Assembly: GCA_001017865.1 (NCBI GenBank)
Contig: LATQ01000001.1
Location: 1,422,213 to 1,440,688, forward strand
Length of the DNA stretch: 18,476 nucleotides
From: Rhodococcus sp. IITR03
GTDB lineage: Bacteria; Actinomycetota; Actinomycetes; Mycobacteriales; Mycobacteriaceae
Direction: 5' to 3'
Shown: positions 7,208-15,229 of the stretch, one piece after another
How the letters are laid out: each line of letters begins with the position of its first letter
How positions within the stretch are numbered: the stretch's first letter is position 1
Notes under the pieces: model-generated
Databases searched by the model: none
Told to the model about the DNA's origin: nothing
What the model saw: the letters and a program-made list of their open reading frames with translations, nothing else
Translations under genes and position numbers: made by a program

Positions 7208-8205
7208 ATGGTGAAGAGACTTGCGGCGGCTGTGGCGGTGGCCTGATGATGCCGGTCTCCGGCACAGTGATGGCCCATGCCCGACCGGCCCATGCCCAAC
7301 CGCCCCAGATGCAACCGGCGTCGGCCAGGATCGACCACGTCGAGCGCGTCGGCGACCGGCAGACGAAGCTGTTCGTCCACTCGGCCGCGATGAATCGGAT
7401 CGTGCCGGTGCAGGTGCTGCACCCGGCCTCGGCGGGGCCGCGCCCCACCCTCTACCTGCTCGACGGCGTCAGCGCCGGCGAGGAGTCCGAGTTCCGTGAG
7501 AGCACGTGGACGCAACGCACCGACATCGAGGAGTTCTTCGCCGACAAGAACACCAACGTCGTCCTTCCCGTCGGTGGCACCGCGAGCTACTACACCGACT
7601 GGAACAATCCCGACCCCGTCCTCGGTGTCAACAAGTGGGAGACCTTCCTGACCGAGGAACTACCCCCGCTGATCGACGCCGAATTCGACGGCAACGGCAC
7701 CAACGCCGTCGCGGGACTGTCGATGGGCGCCACCGGCGCGATGTCCCTGATCACCCGCAATCCCGACCTCTACCAGGGCGTCGCGGCGCTCAGCGGCTGC
7801 TACGACACCTCTCGCGACCGTTCCCGCGACACCGTCCGCGGGACCGTCGCATACAAGGGCGGCAACCCCGACAACATGTGGGGACCTCCCGAGGACGCCC
7901 GGTGGGAGGAGCACGACTCCTACCTGCTCGCCGAGAAGCTGCGCGGCAAGGAGGTCTTCCTCAGCACCGGCAACGGCCTGCTCGGCCCGCACGATCTCGG
8001 CGCCGGCCAGGACGTGCTCACCGTCGGCGCGCCGCTCGAGATCGGCACCTTCGTGTGCACCGTCACCTACGACCGTCGCCTCCGCGAACTCGGCATCCCC
8101 GCGCAGGTCGTCTACCGCCCGTGGGGCACGCATTCGTGGAGCTACTGGCAGGACGACATCAAGGCCGCGTGGCCGACCCTCGCGGACGCCCTCGGACTCC
8201 GCTGA
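7208..8205 (+). CDS. Exported antigen-85/MPT51-like esterase (mycolyltransferase family), one frameshift
   Basis: The corrected product is about 332 residues. A signal peptide (MVKRLAAAVAVALMMPVSG...ARPAHA|QPP) precedes an alpha/beta-hydrolase domain. The domain starts IDHVERVGDRQTKLFVHSAAM, and RPTLYLLDGV is the typical strand-oxyanion region. The nucleophile elbow GLSMG has Ser at about residue 172, and the C-terminal histidine is in GTHSWSYW at about 309. The layout is that of the corynebacterial/mycobacterial antigen 85 family, which transfers mycolic acids to trehalose or arabinogalactan outside the membrane. ATG 7208 has GGGGAG five bases upstream. The frame breaks inside the signal peptide at 7242-7243; one more C gives VALMMPV. 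Without that correction a shorter start lacking the leader would be chosen wrongly. It ends 21 bp from the convergent nucleotidase. Confidence 0.88.
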
Positions 8206-8226
8206 CCGCGCCTCGACGGCACCGTC

Positions 8227-9920
8227 TCAGTGCAGACGGATGCGGTCGACCGTCGGCGGTTCCACTCGTGAGCGGGTCGCCAGATAGCTGTTGAGGCGTC
8301 GAGATCTTTGCCCGCGCCGACCAACCCGTGCGCTTCCGTGCACACCGTGAAACCGTCTCCGCCACCGGCCAGGAAGTTGTTCATCACGACCTTGTACACG
8401 CGTTCGGGGTCGACGGCCTCGCCGTCGATCGTGATCGAGCGGATCCGTTCGCCGCGCGGCGCCAGGCGGTCGAGCGTGTAGGTGAGATTGTGCGAGGGCG
8501 CCAGGATGCGTTCGATCTCCGAGCCGCCCGGGCCGTCCTGGAACTGCTGCTCGAGCAGCACGTCGAGTTGGGCGCCGGTGAGGTCGAGCACCTGCAGCAT
8601 GTTCCGAAGGGCTGCACAGCGTAGGTCTCCCGATACGAGACGGTGCCGTCGCCGGCGAGGAGGTCGCCGCGGAGTCCGCCGGGGTTCATCAGGGCGATCT
8701 GCGCCCCGAGATGTCGCGTCGCGGCGAGTTGCGCGTCGGCCACCAGATTGCCCAGCGCCGATTCTCCGCTCGGACTCTTGCTGCGCGTGACGTCGGCGCC
8801 GATACGGACGATGGACCGGTTCGCGACCTCCGCCGACTTCTCGACCGCCCGGTCGACGAACTCGAGGGTGGTCGGATCCGGGTCGATGTCGTGCGTGACG
8901 ACCTGCGTGAAGACGACGGTCCGGTCGCGCAGCACCTCGCGGCTCTGCCGGTCGATGACGAGATCGGCAACCGACAGGATGCGCCCGTGCGAAGCGCCTG
9001 CACGACGGTGCGCGGTTCGCCCGCCGGATCGGTGTAGGTGCAGTTGAAGTGTCGGTCGCCGTCGGAGGTGATGATGAGGTCCACATCGGGGGAGACGGAC
9101 GTCGCGATCGCCGCCGCCCCGCTGTCCCCGCTCGGGCACGGATCGTCGCCGTCGATGGCTCCGATGTCGCCCTTGTAGAGCACGACGATCGAGCGGACGC
9201 CGAGCGCGCCGAGGATGTCGGCGGTGCGATTGACCGCGACGATCTCGTCCTCGAACCGCAATCCCGCGATCGCATCGGGCCGGATCATGTCGGGGGTGTT
9301 GCTCGGCACGACGCCGATGACACCGACGGGCAGGCCGTCGACGTAGTCGATGCTGTAGGGGAGTGCGGCCGGTGTGCCGTCCGACGTGGTGAGGTTGGCG
9401 CGAGAATCGGGAAGTTCGCGCCCTCGAACGGTTCGGTGTAGAGGCACCCTTCCTTCGGATGACAACCGCCGTCCCGCAGTCGCTCGAATTCGGCGTAACC
9501 GCGGTCGAGTTCGTGGTTGCCGAGGGTCGCGGCGGTGAGGTCGAGTTCGTCGAGCAGGGCGATGGTCGGCTCGTCGTGGAACAGACCCGACTCGAGCGGC
9601 GACGAACCCCACGTGTCGCCCACGGCGTAGAGCACGGAGTTGTCGGCCTGCTCCCGGAGCTGGCGGACGTAGGCGGCGAGATAGGCCGCACCGCCCGCGG
9701 GGACCGAGACACCGTCCGACCGGACGACCTCGCCGTGCAGTCCCTGCGGGGGCAGCAGATTTCCGTGCAGGTCGCCGAATGCGATCACCCGGAGCGGGAC
9801 GGTGTTCGAGGGGACGGTGCTCGACGGTGCAGCGCCGGCAGGTGCCGCACCACCGAAGGCGACCAATGAGCCGACGACTGCGCAGGCCGACAGGGCGCGC
9901 CGCACCTTGCCTGCCCCCAT
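8227..9920 (-). CDS. Exported bifunctional metallophosphatase/5'-nucleotidase (UshA-like), four frameshifts
   Basis: The corrected product is about 565 residues. A signal peptide (VRRALSACAVVGSLVAFGGA..AGA) precedes the calcineurin-like phosphatase domain. Metal-binding motifs are GDLHGNLLP, GDTWGSSPLESG, GNHELDRG and TSDGDRHFNC. A 5'-nucleotidase C-terminal domain follows, with NPGGLRGDL, TYAVQPFG, LTGAQLDVLLEQQF and GGDGFTV; this is the substrate-nucleoside binding half. The family releases phosphate from extracellular nucleotides or UDP-sugars. Breaks lie near 9399, 8989, 8606 and 8310, each fixed by one base (restoring LAANLTTSDG, LRHGRILSV, PFGNMLQVL and DALNSYLATR). The true end is TGA at 8227. 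ATG 9920 has GGAGGA upstream. Confidence 0.9.
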
Positions 9921-9986
9921 GCAGTTCCTCCGACCCCGGCCCGATCCGACCGCCCGAGTCTGTCAGGGCCGGATCACGCCACCGAT

Positions 9987-10007
9987 ACCCAGCCATAACG
10001 GTTGGGT
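9987..10007 (-). terminator. Weak hairpin after the aminotransferase
   Basis: ACCCAGCC (9987-9994) and GGTTGGGT (10000-10007) flank a 5-nt loop, 13 bases past the stop codon. The minus-strand RNA has one mismatch and no U-tract follows. Confidence 0.3.
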
Positions 10008-10019
10008 CTCGTCACAGGA

Positions 10020-11097
10020 TCAGCCGATGCCGGCGAGTGCCCGTCCCTGCCCGGTCGCGAAGTCGAGGAAGAGGTCGTTCTCGTGCGGGTCGCCGATCGT
10101 CACCCGGGTGCCCTCGCCCGTGAAGTTGCGCAGCACCACGCCCGCCTCCGCTGCGGCCTCGGAGAACGCCGCGGAGCGTTCACCCAACGGCAGCCAGAGG
10201 AAGTTCGCGGCACTCGTGGGCACCTCGTAGCCGGTCTCGACGAGTGCCGCGTGGACCCGTTCCCGCTCGGCGACGACACCCTCGGTGCGCGCGAGCAACT
10301 CGGTCGCGGCGGCGAGCGAGGCCACGGCAGCCGTCTGAGCGAGCGAGTTCACGGAGAACGGGGTGTGGACCTTGCTCAGCGCCGTCACGACGGACGGGTC
10401 GGCGACCGCGTATCCGACGCGGATGCCGGCGAGACCGTAGGCCTTGGAGAAGGTGCGGAGCACGACGACGTTGCTGCGACCCTCCGCGAGCTCGAGACCG
10501 TCGGCAGATCCTCGCCGGGCTCGGGGCGGACGTACTCGAAGTACGCCTCGTCGAGGGCGACGACGATGTGCTCGGGGACGGCGTCGAGGAACTGTGCGAG
10601 CTCCTCCTTGCCCAGCAGCGACCCGGTGGGGTTGTTGGGATTGCACACGAAGATCAGGCGCGTGCGGTCGGTGATCGCGGCGAGCATGGCCTTCAGGTCG
10701 TGCCCGTGGTCCGCGGTGTTCGGGACGCGCACGGCGGTCGCGCCGGCGACGGCCGCGATGATCGGGTACGCCTCGAACGACCGCCACGCGAAGATCACCT
10801 CGTCGCCCGCATCGCACGTGATCTGCACGAGCTCCTGGCACAGGCTCACCGATCCACAGCCCACGGCGATCCGCTCGGTCGGGACGCCGAGTCGCTCCGA
10901 CAGTGCCGCGACGAGCTCGGTCGCGCCGTTGTCGGGGTAGCGGTTGAGCCTGCGGCAGCGTCGGCGATCGCCTCCCGGACGCTGGGGAGCGGGCCGATGG
11001 TGGTCTCGTTGCTGGCGAGCTTCACCGCACCGGGGAACGAGCGGCCCGGAACGTAGGCGGGGATCGATTCGAGGTCGGGGCGGGTCCGTGGAGTCAC
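10020..11097 (-). CDS. pat: Histidinol-phosphate/aromatic aminotransferase (Pat/HisC2 type), two frameshifts
   Basis: The corrected product is about 359 residues, usual for class I/II aminotransferases of the HisC branch. It has KLASNET near the N-terminus, LNRYPDNGATELV (substrate tyrosine), GCGSVSLCQ, CNPNNPTG, DEAYFEYV, FSKAYGLAGIRVGY with the PLP lysine at about residue 219, and a C-terminal arginine region (GTRVTIG). Such enzymes transaminate phenylpyruvate or histidinol phosphate. The assignment to Pat rather than the main HisC rests on the lack of his neighbours. Breaks at about 10949 and 10503-10504 are each fixed by one base. The GTG start at 11097 is chosen because CATAAT ends 6 nt upstream, a leaderless arrangement. 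Confidence 0.85.
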
Positions 11098-11103
11098 GAG
11101 CCG

Positions 11104-11109
11104 ATTATG
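11104..11109 (-). promoter_or_regulatory. -10 hexamer for leaderless aminotransferase transcript
   Basis: On the minus strand CATAAT lies 6 nt before the GTG at 11097. The only purine-rich stretch (GAGGAG) lies upstream of the hexamer, too far away to act as a ribosome site. This is the same geometry as at the MarR gene. Confidence 0.5.
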
Positions 11110-11180
11110 CTCCTCGTCGTGGGACCGCCTGTCGGCAGGATGGGGGAGACCGTCCATCTACACGCCTCTGACCAGGCGTT

Positions 11181-11208
11181 TTGCGTTTCCCCTCGGGGCA
11201 TGTGTAAT
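11181..11208 (+). promoter_or_regulatory. Candidate promoter for the tRNA-Ser(GCT)/tRNA-Arg cluster
   Basis: TTGCGT (11181-11186) and TGTAAT (11203-11208) with 16 bp between them, 37 bp before the first tRNA. Spacing and position are good and the hexamers are moderate. Confidence 0.45.
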
Positions 11209-11245
11209 GTTTCGATCCGGCGGTTCGAGAGCATCGAATCCCCGA

Positions 11246-11337
11246 GGAGGCGTGCCAGAGCGGCCGAATGGGACTCACTGCTAATGAGTTGTCCCCCTTA
11301 CCGGGGACCGGAGGTTCAAATCCTCTCGCCTCCGCCA
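11246..11337 (+). tRNA. tRNA-Ser(GCT)
   Basis: Acceptor GGAGGCG (11246-11252) pairs with CGCCTCC (11327-11333); the discriminator is G and CCA is encoded (11335-11337). The anticodon arm is ACTCA CTGCTAA TGAGT, giving GCT for AGC/AGU. A long G/C-rich variable arm marks class II. The T-arm is GGAGG TTCAAAT CCTCT. Confidence 0.95.
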
Positions 11338-11374
11338 GTTGGTGTAGCGTCACCAACGACAATTGAATACACAT

Positions 11375-11446
11375 GCGCCCGTAGCTCAACGGATAGAGCA
11401 TCTGACTACGGATCAGAAGGTTAGGGGTTCGAATCCTTCGGGCGCA
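11375..11446 (+). tRNA. tRNA-Arg(ACG), one base short in the T-stem
   Basis: Acceptor GCGCCCG (11375-11381) pairs with CGGGCGC (11439-11445), discriminator A. The anticodon arm is TCTGA CTACGGA TCAGA with anticodon ACG (read as ICG after deamination), decoding CGN. The T-arm reads AGGGG TTCGAAT CCTTC, which cannot pair as five base pairs against the acceptor boundary. Adding one C (CCCTT) restores a full stem and the canonical length. I take this as the same one-base loss seen in the protein genes. CCA is not encoded. The islet described below begins at its 3' end. Confidence 0.93.
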
Positions 11447-11490
11447 CACACGAAAACCCTCACCGGTACTTCCGGTGAGGGTTTTCTCGT
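11424..11490 (+). repeat. Left copy of the tRNA-Arg 3' end/terminator repeat (attL-like)
   Basis: GGGGTTCGAATCC-TTCGGGCGCACA plus hairpin. Its counterpart at 12664-12729 aligns along the whole length with scattered substitutions and 1-2 base gaps; the last 18 bases are identical. Confidence 0.6.
11452..11486 (+). terminator. Intrinsic terminator of the tRNA cluster
   Basis: A perfect 15-bp stem (11452-11466 with 11472-11486) around the loop TACTT. The descending arm ends GGGTTTTC, giving a U-rich tail. It begins 5 bases after tRNA-Arg. Confidence 0.9.
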
Positions 11491-11617
11491 ATCTGGTTAC
11501 GGAGTCGCCACGACACAGAATCGACACGGCTTGCTGACCGGCTTCAGCGACATCTTTGTGGCTATCTTCACTCCGCAAGGGACGTCACGTGACTTCCCCC
11601 GGACTACAGGAGGGTGT

Positions 11618-12433
11618 GTGCAAGATCGGCCCTGGTCCAACAAACAGATGGAGATTCTTGCCCAGTGCCTCCGTGACAATGTCGCGACACCGGAGGGCGC
11701 TCCCGACTACGACGACGTCATGATCTGGTACGACGAGTTGGCGGCAGAGGTTCACGGCATCGTCCATGCTCTGCCGTGGAAGACGATCTTGCCTCATTCA
11801 CATTCCGAGGTGGACATCACTTACCGAGCGAAGACGATCGACACGCTCCGTGACAAGCTGGTCCGCCTTTCCTCTGGACCTTTGACCAACATCGTTGATA
11901 TCGCCGGCGTCCGAGTGGACGCGAGATGACGCTGCATGAGCAGGACAGAGTCGCTGCTGCCATCGCTCGGGCCTTCGGGATGGACCTGAAAAGGCAGTGA
12001 AAGATCTACGGGTCGAGCACCACAACGGGTACCGCGCCGTTCACGTCCATCTGAAGCTTCGGCGTGCGATGGCCGAGGTTCAAGTTCGTACACAACTCCA
12101 GAGCAAGTGGGCGAACACGTACGAACGGTTGGGCGACTTGGCCGGCCGAAGTATCAGATATGAGCGAGTCACGGGGTCTGGTGGTTGGAGTGGGATTGCC
12201 TCGAAGCTTCAGGGGATCTCCTCGAATCAGATCCGGCTGATCGAAGAGGCGAAGGACAAGATTGCTGAGATGTCTCCTGATTCCGGCTATGTATGGAACA
12301 GTCTTGACGATCTGCCGAAGAGGTTCGCGAGATCGGGTACAAGGTGCTGGAAGACGAAGCCGAACTCTCTACTATGCTCGACGATGTAGAGCAGCTGCTT
12401 CGAGACGCACAGCGGAAGGGGATGGAACAGTGA
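11618..12433 (+). CDS. RelA/SpoT-domain protein (small alarmone synthetase or toxSAS-like), three frameshifts
   Basis: The corrected product is about 272 residues: a lone synthetase domain without HD hydrolase, TGS or ACT regions. Visible motifs are ITYRAKTIDTLRDKLVR (basic ATP-binding segment), TNIVDIAGVRVDAEMT (D at about residue 94), EHHNGYRAVHVHLKL, and AEVQVRTQLQSKWANTYE (E at about 154), in the order of the RelA_SpoT nucleotidyltransferase fold. A charged C-terminal helix ends RDAQRKGMEQ. GTG 11618 follows AGGAGGG (11608-11614) closely. Breaks at 11923, 11990-11994 and about 12318 are each fixed by one base (VDAEMT, LKKAVKDL, LPEEVREIGYK). Family members make (p)ppGpp or ppApp, or pyrophosphorylate tRNA CCA ends as toxins. 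The overlapping partner ORF and the islet setting favour a toxin or defence role (inference). Confidence 0.85.
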
Positions 12434-12657
12434 CGGCTTTCGTGATCGAGTACAACCGGAAGACTGCCGACCGGACGGTTACGTCATTCCCCGGCGTCGA
12501 GGGACGACGTGCTGCTATGCGTCGGCGTCTCGAGCTCGAGAAGTCTCGAACGGACAAAGATGTGGAGATTGTTTCGCTGGTGAGCGACTCCCTCGAGACG
12601 CTTCGTCGCACGCACTCCAGGTACTTTCAGGGCCGGGAACTGGCTGCAAACGCCTGA
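12430..12657 (+). CDS. 75-residue partner of the RelA/SpoT gene, candidate antitoxin
   Basis: The GTG start overlaps the upstream TGA in a GTGA, so translation is probably coupled; AAGGGGA lies about 10 bases upstream. The frame is uninterrupted. The protein starts VTAFVIEYNRKTADRTVTSF (a likely beta hairpin), then has a strongly charged helix (EGRRAAMRRRLELEKSRTDK), then VEIVSLVSDSLETLRRTHSR and YFQGREL. No membrane segment or DNA-binding motif is evident. I do not recognise a named family. Size, charge, overlap and the absence of other genes in the islet suggest an antitoxin that neutralises the upstream enzyme, but no sequence motif proves it. Confidence 0.65.
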   Translation: MTAFVIEYNRKTADRTVTSFPGVEGRRAAMRRRLELEKSRTDKDVEIVSLVSDSLETLRRTHSRYFQGRELAANA

Positions 12658-12663
12658 CAGGCC

Positions 12664-12729
12664 AGGGTTCGATCCCTTCGGGCACACAGACCAAACCCTC
12701 ATCGATCCTGTCGGTGAGGGTTTTCTCGT
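12664..12729 (+). repeat. Right copy of the tRNA-Arg 3' end/terminator repeat (attR-like)
   Basis: AGGGTTCGATCCCTTCGGGC followed by ACACA and a hairpin. It has no acceptor 5' strand, D-arm or anticodon arm before it, so it is only a tRNA tail. If integration happened at tRNA-Arg, this copy and its terminator are the original chromosomal downstream sequence. Confidence 0.6.
12693..12726. terminator. Terminator at the right end of the islet
   Basis: AAACCCTCATCG (12693-12704) pairs with 12712-12723 (one G-U pair) around a 7-nt loop and is followed by TCTCG. In the opposite direction it also has a short T-run, so it can end both the islet transcript and the F420-type gene. Confidence 0.75.
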
Positions 12730-12755
12730 TCGAGGATTGCTGTTTCCGGTTGCGC

Positions 12756-13647
12756 TCACGTGAGCTTCGTGATGATCCTCTCGGCGAAGTCTCGATCGGC
12801 GCGCGGTACTGCTCGGCGGTGCCGAGGAGGTGATCGTGGTCGCCCGAGTGGGTGGCCTCCCAGTTCGCCCACGGCGAGACCATGACGCCGGTGATGCCGA
12901 TCTTCTCCGCCCGTCGGTACAGCTCCACGGACGGCTCGTCGCGCAGGCCGACGATGAAGTCGAAGGGCTCGTTCTCGCGTCCGTACTCGCGGCGGTAGCC
13001 GTTGATGCGATCGATCCACTGCTCGGCGACGTCGATCGTGTAGGCGGTGCCGACCCAGCCGTCGCAATAGCGCGCGGCACGTCGGAGCGCCGGTCCGGAT
13101 TCACCACCGCACAGGATCGGCACCGGGCTCGGTGGGTGGGGTTCGATGGTCATCTCGGGGATGTCGTAGTACTCGCCTCGGAACGAGACCCATCCGCCCT
13201 TCCACAGTTCGCGGAGCGCCCGGATCATCTCGTTCAGCCGGGGTCCGCGGTTGTCGAAGTCCTGGCCGAGCAGTTCGAACTCCTCGCGCATCCATCCCGC
13301 GGACAGTCCGATGGAGACGCGACCACCGGCGATCGTGGCGGCGGTGCCCACCTGCTTGGCGACCTCGAGGATCGGCCGGGACGGCGCGATGTAGACGTTG
13401 TTGCCGAAGTGCAGGTTCTTCGTCACGGCGGCCATCGCACCGATGAGCACCCAGGCGTCGGGCCATTCGGTCTCCGGCGACCAGAACGGCTTGCCGCTCT
13501 CGTGCCCGGGATAGGCGGTCTTCATCTCTTTCGGTAGATCAGGTGGTCCGAGACGAGCAGGCCGTGGAATCCGGCGTCGTCGAGCATGCGGGCGACGGCC
13601 GGCATCTCCGCGGTCTTCATGAATGCGGTCCCGCTCCAGAACTTCAC
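12756..13647 (-). CDS. LLM-class F420-dependent oxidoreductase, two frameshifts
   Basis: The corrected product is about 297 residues. It starts VKFWSGTAFMKTAEMPAVAR, continues LDDAGFHGLLVSDHLIYP and PETEWPDAWVLIGAMAAVT, then has HFGNNVYIAPSRPILEVAKQ and GRVSIGLSAGWMREEFE. These are the barrel strands and cofactor loops of the luciferase-like monooxygenase family, in the branch that usually uses F420. Breaks at 13533-13534 and about 12793 are each fixed by one base, giving the end DFAERIITKLT. GTG 13647 has GGAGGA 7 bases upstream. It is divergent from the acyl-CoA dehydrogenase operon across 350 bp, so the two may share control. The substrate is unknown. Confidence 0.88.
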
Positions 13648-13707
13648 TCGAATGTCCTCCGAAGTTTCGATGCTCGCCGACGCGCAAGAGTGATGTTTGC
13701 ATTCTCA

Positions 13708-13720
13708 AGAACAAGGTTCT
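13708..13720. promoter_or_regulatory. AGAAC-AAG-GTTCT inverted repeat, candidate operator
   Basis: Five-base arms with a 3-nt centre. A further half-site (TTCT at 13702-13705) pairs with the same AGAA. It lies about 60 bp upstream of the F420-type gene. It resembles TetR-family lipid-regulon boxes but is not an exact match to the KstR pattern (2-nt centre). Confidence 0.4.
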
Positions 13721-13860
13721 ACCAGAGTGTGTGACCGCAGTCACGAGGTGAAACGCCACCGTTCCGGTTCGTGCGCTACGAGTGAACGTTCCGTCTACAT
13801 TTCGAGTGGACGCTCCACCCGGAGTCGGGGACTCGATCGATCGCTTCCCCGGTCGGAGAT

Positions 13861-13877
13861 CCTGCCGGTACCGCAGG
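13861..13877. promoter_or_regulatory. Near-palindrome just upstream of the acyl-CoA dehydrogenase promoter
   Basis: CCTGCCGGTACCGCAGG becomes a perfect 18-bp palindrome if one G is added (CCTGCCGGTACCGGCAGG), the same type of loss seen across the window. It lies 13 bp before the -35 box, so it is a plausible regulator site. The rest of the 350-bp gap (13648-13997) shows no gene. Confidence 0.35.
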
Positions 13878-13890
13878 TGAAATCCGTCTA

Positions 13891-13920
13891 TTGACGAGCC
13901 CGCTGGGGCGGAAGTAGATT
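13891..13920 (+). promoter_or_regulatory. Promoter of the acyl-CoA dehydrogenase operon
   Basis: TTGACG (13891-13896) and TAGATT (13915-13920) with an 18-bp spacer, both close to the housekeeping sigma consensus. The start codon is 77 bp downstream. Confidence 0.6.
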
Positions 13921-13997
13921 TCGTACCACTCTCAAAAAGTTAACGACAATTCGCACGACGGCCCGGCAACGGCGGTCGCGCTCTGCGGGGAGAAGAC

Positions 13998-15229
13998 ATG
14001 GAACTTGCGTGGTCAGAGGCCGACGCCGCCTTCAGAGACGAGGTGCGATCGTTTCTCGAGGAGAAGCTGACGCCCGAACTGCGGCGGGCCGGCCGACTCG
14101 CGACGAGCGTGTACTCCGACCACGAGGCGAGCATGGAGTGGCAGCGCATCCTCCATGAGCGTGGTTGGGCGGCGCCGGCCTGGCCGGTCGAGTACGGCGG
14201 ATGCGACTGGACGCAGACGCAGCACTACATCTTCAGCCGCGAGTCGATCCTCGCGGGCGCCCCGAACCTGTCGCCGATGGGCATCCGCATGGTCGCGCAC
14301 GCGATCGTCGCCTACGGCACCGAGGAGCAGAAGAGCTACTTCCTGCCCCGGATCCTCACGGGCGAGGTCTTCTTCTGTCAGGGTTACTCCGAGCCCGAGG
14401 CCGGCTCCGACCTCGCGTCGCTCAGCATGGCGGCGGTCGACGACGGCGACGACCTGATCGTCACCGGCAGCAAGATCTGGACCACGCACGCCACCGAGGC
14501 GAACTGGATGTTCGCGCTCGTGCGCACGTCGAAGACGGGCCGCAAGCAGCAGGGCATCACCTTCCTGCTCATCGACATGACCTCGCCCGGCATCGAGATC
14601 CGCCCTCTGGTCATGACGTCCGGTGAGGAAGTGCAGAACCAGGTCTTCTTCGACGGTGTGCGTGTCCCGAAGAAGAACGTCCTCGGGAAGATCGACGACG
14701 GCTGGACCGTCGCGAAATACCTGCTCGTCTTCGAACGTGGGGGAGCGGCGGCAGCGCCGGCCTGCAGGTCATGGCCGAGCGGATCGCCGAGGCGGCCGCC
14801 GAACAGCCCGGTCCGTCGGGTGGCAGGCTCATCGACGATCCGGCGTTCTCCGCCAAGCTCGCCGAGGCGCGTATCCGCACCGAAGTACTCGAGATCCTCG
14901 AATACCGCACTCTCGCAGCGCTGTCCGCGGGCAAGAACCCCGGTCCTGCATCGTCGATGCTCAAGATCCTGGGCACCGAACTCAGCCAGACGATCACCCA
15001 GCTGGCCCTCGAGGCAGCCGGTCCGCGTGGTCGGGTCTACCAGCCGCACATCACCGCGCCCGGTGGTCCGGTGGCCGACTACGTGCCGCCCGCCGACGGT
15101 TACGTCAGCGGTGAGGAGTGGCAGGCCGTCGCGCCGCTGCGTTACTTCAACGACCGTGCCGGGTCGATCTACGCCGGCAGCAACGAGATCCAGCGAAATA
15201 TTCTCGCCAAAGCAGCATTGGGGCTCTGA
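13998..15229 (+). CDS. Acyl-CoA dehydrogenase, first of a paired set, one frameshift
   Basis: The corrected product is about 410 residues. The N-terminal helical domain (MELAWSEADAAFRDEVRSFL, then RGWAAPAWPVEYGG) leads to the FAD-binding middle domain with FFCQGYSEPEAGSDLASL and SKIWTTHATEANW. The C-terminal helical domain ends YAGSNEIQRNILAKAALGL, the usual FAD and adenine contact. It oxidises acyl-CoA at the alpha-beta bond with FAD and passes electrons to ETF. ATG 13998 follows GGGGAG. The frame breaks in the G5 run at 14739-14743; a sixth G gives ERGGSGGSAGLQVMAER. Its TGA overlaps the ATG of the next gene, so the two are co-translated. Such adjacent pairs often form heterotetramers in steroid side-chain oxidation; that extension is inference. 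Confidence 0.9.

Larger units (their letters stand above)
11424..12729 (+). mobile_element. Putative tRNA-Arg-integrated islet carrying a RelA/SpoT-type gene pair
   Basis: The segment is bounded by imperfect copies of the same block: tRNA-Arg 3' end plus a hairpin ending in the identical 18-mer CGGTGAGGGTTTTCTCGT. Inside lie only a RelA/SpoT-domain gene and an overlapping small ORF. A hand count of 11761-11880 gives 69 G+C of 120, against 43 of 60 at 15061-15120, so the DNA is A/T-richer than its surroundings. No integrase, recombinase or terminal inverted repeat is present. The arrangement fits a small or eroded element that entered by recombination at a tRNA 3' end. This is inference from the repeats and composition. 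Confidence 0.55.

Noticed and set aside
12664..12688. Possible second complete tRNA at the right islet end
   Set aside because: Only the T-loop and acceptor 3' strand are present. The preceding bases belong to the small ORF and give no acceptor 5' strand or anticodon arm.
11447..12756. Integrase or transposase inside the islet
   Set aside because: I read both strands and found only the RelA/SpoT gene and the small ORF; no tyrosine or serine recombinase motif is present.
13708..13720. KstR box upstream of the F420-type gene
   Set aside because: The known KstR pattern has AAC and GTT separated by 2 nt; here the gap is 3. Kept only as a generic palindrome.
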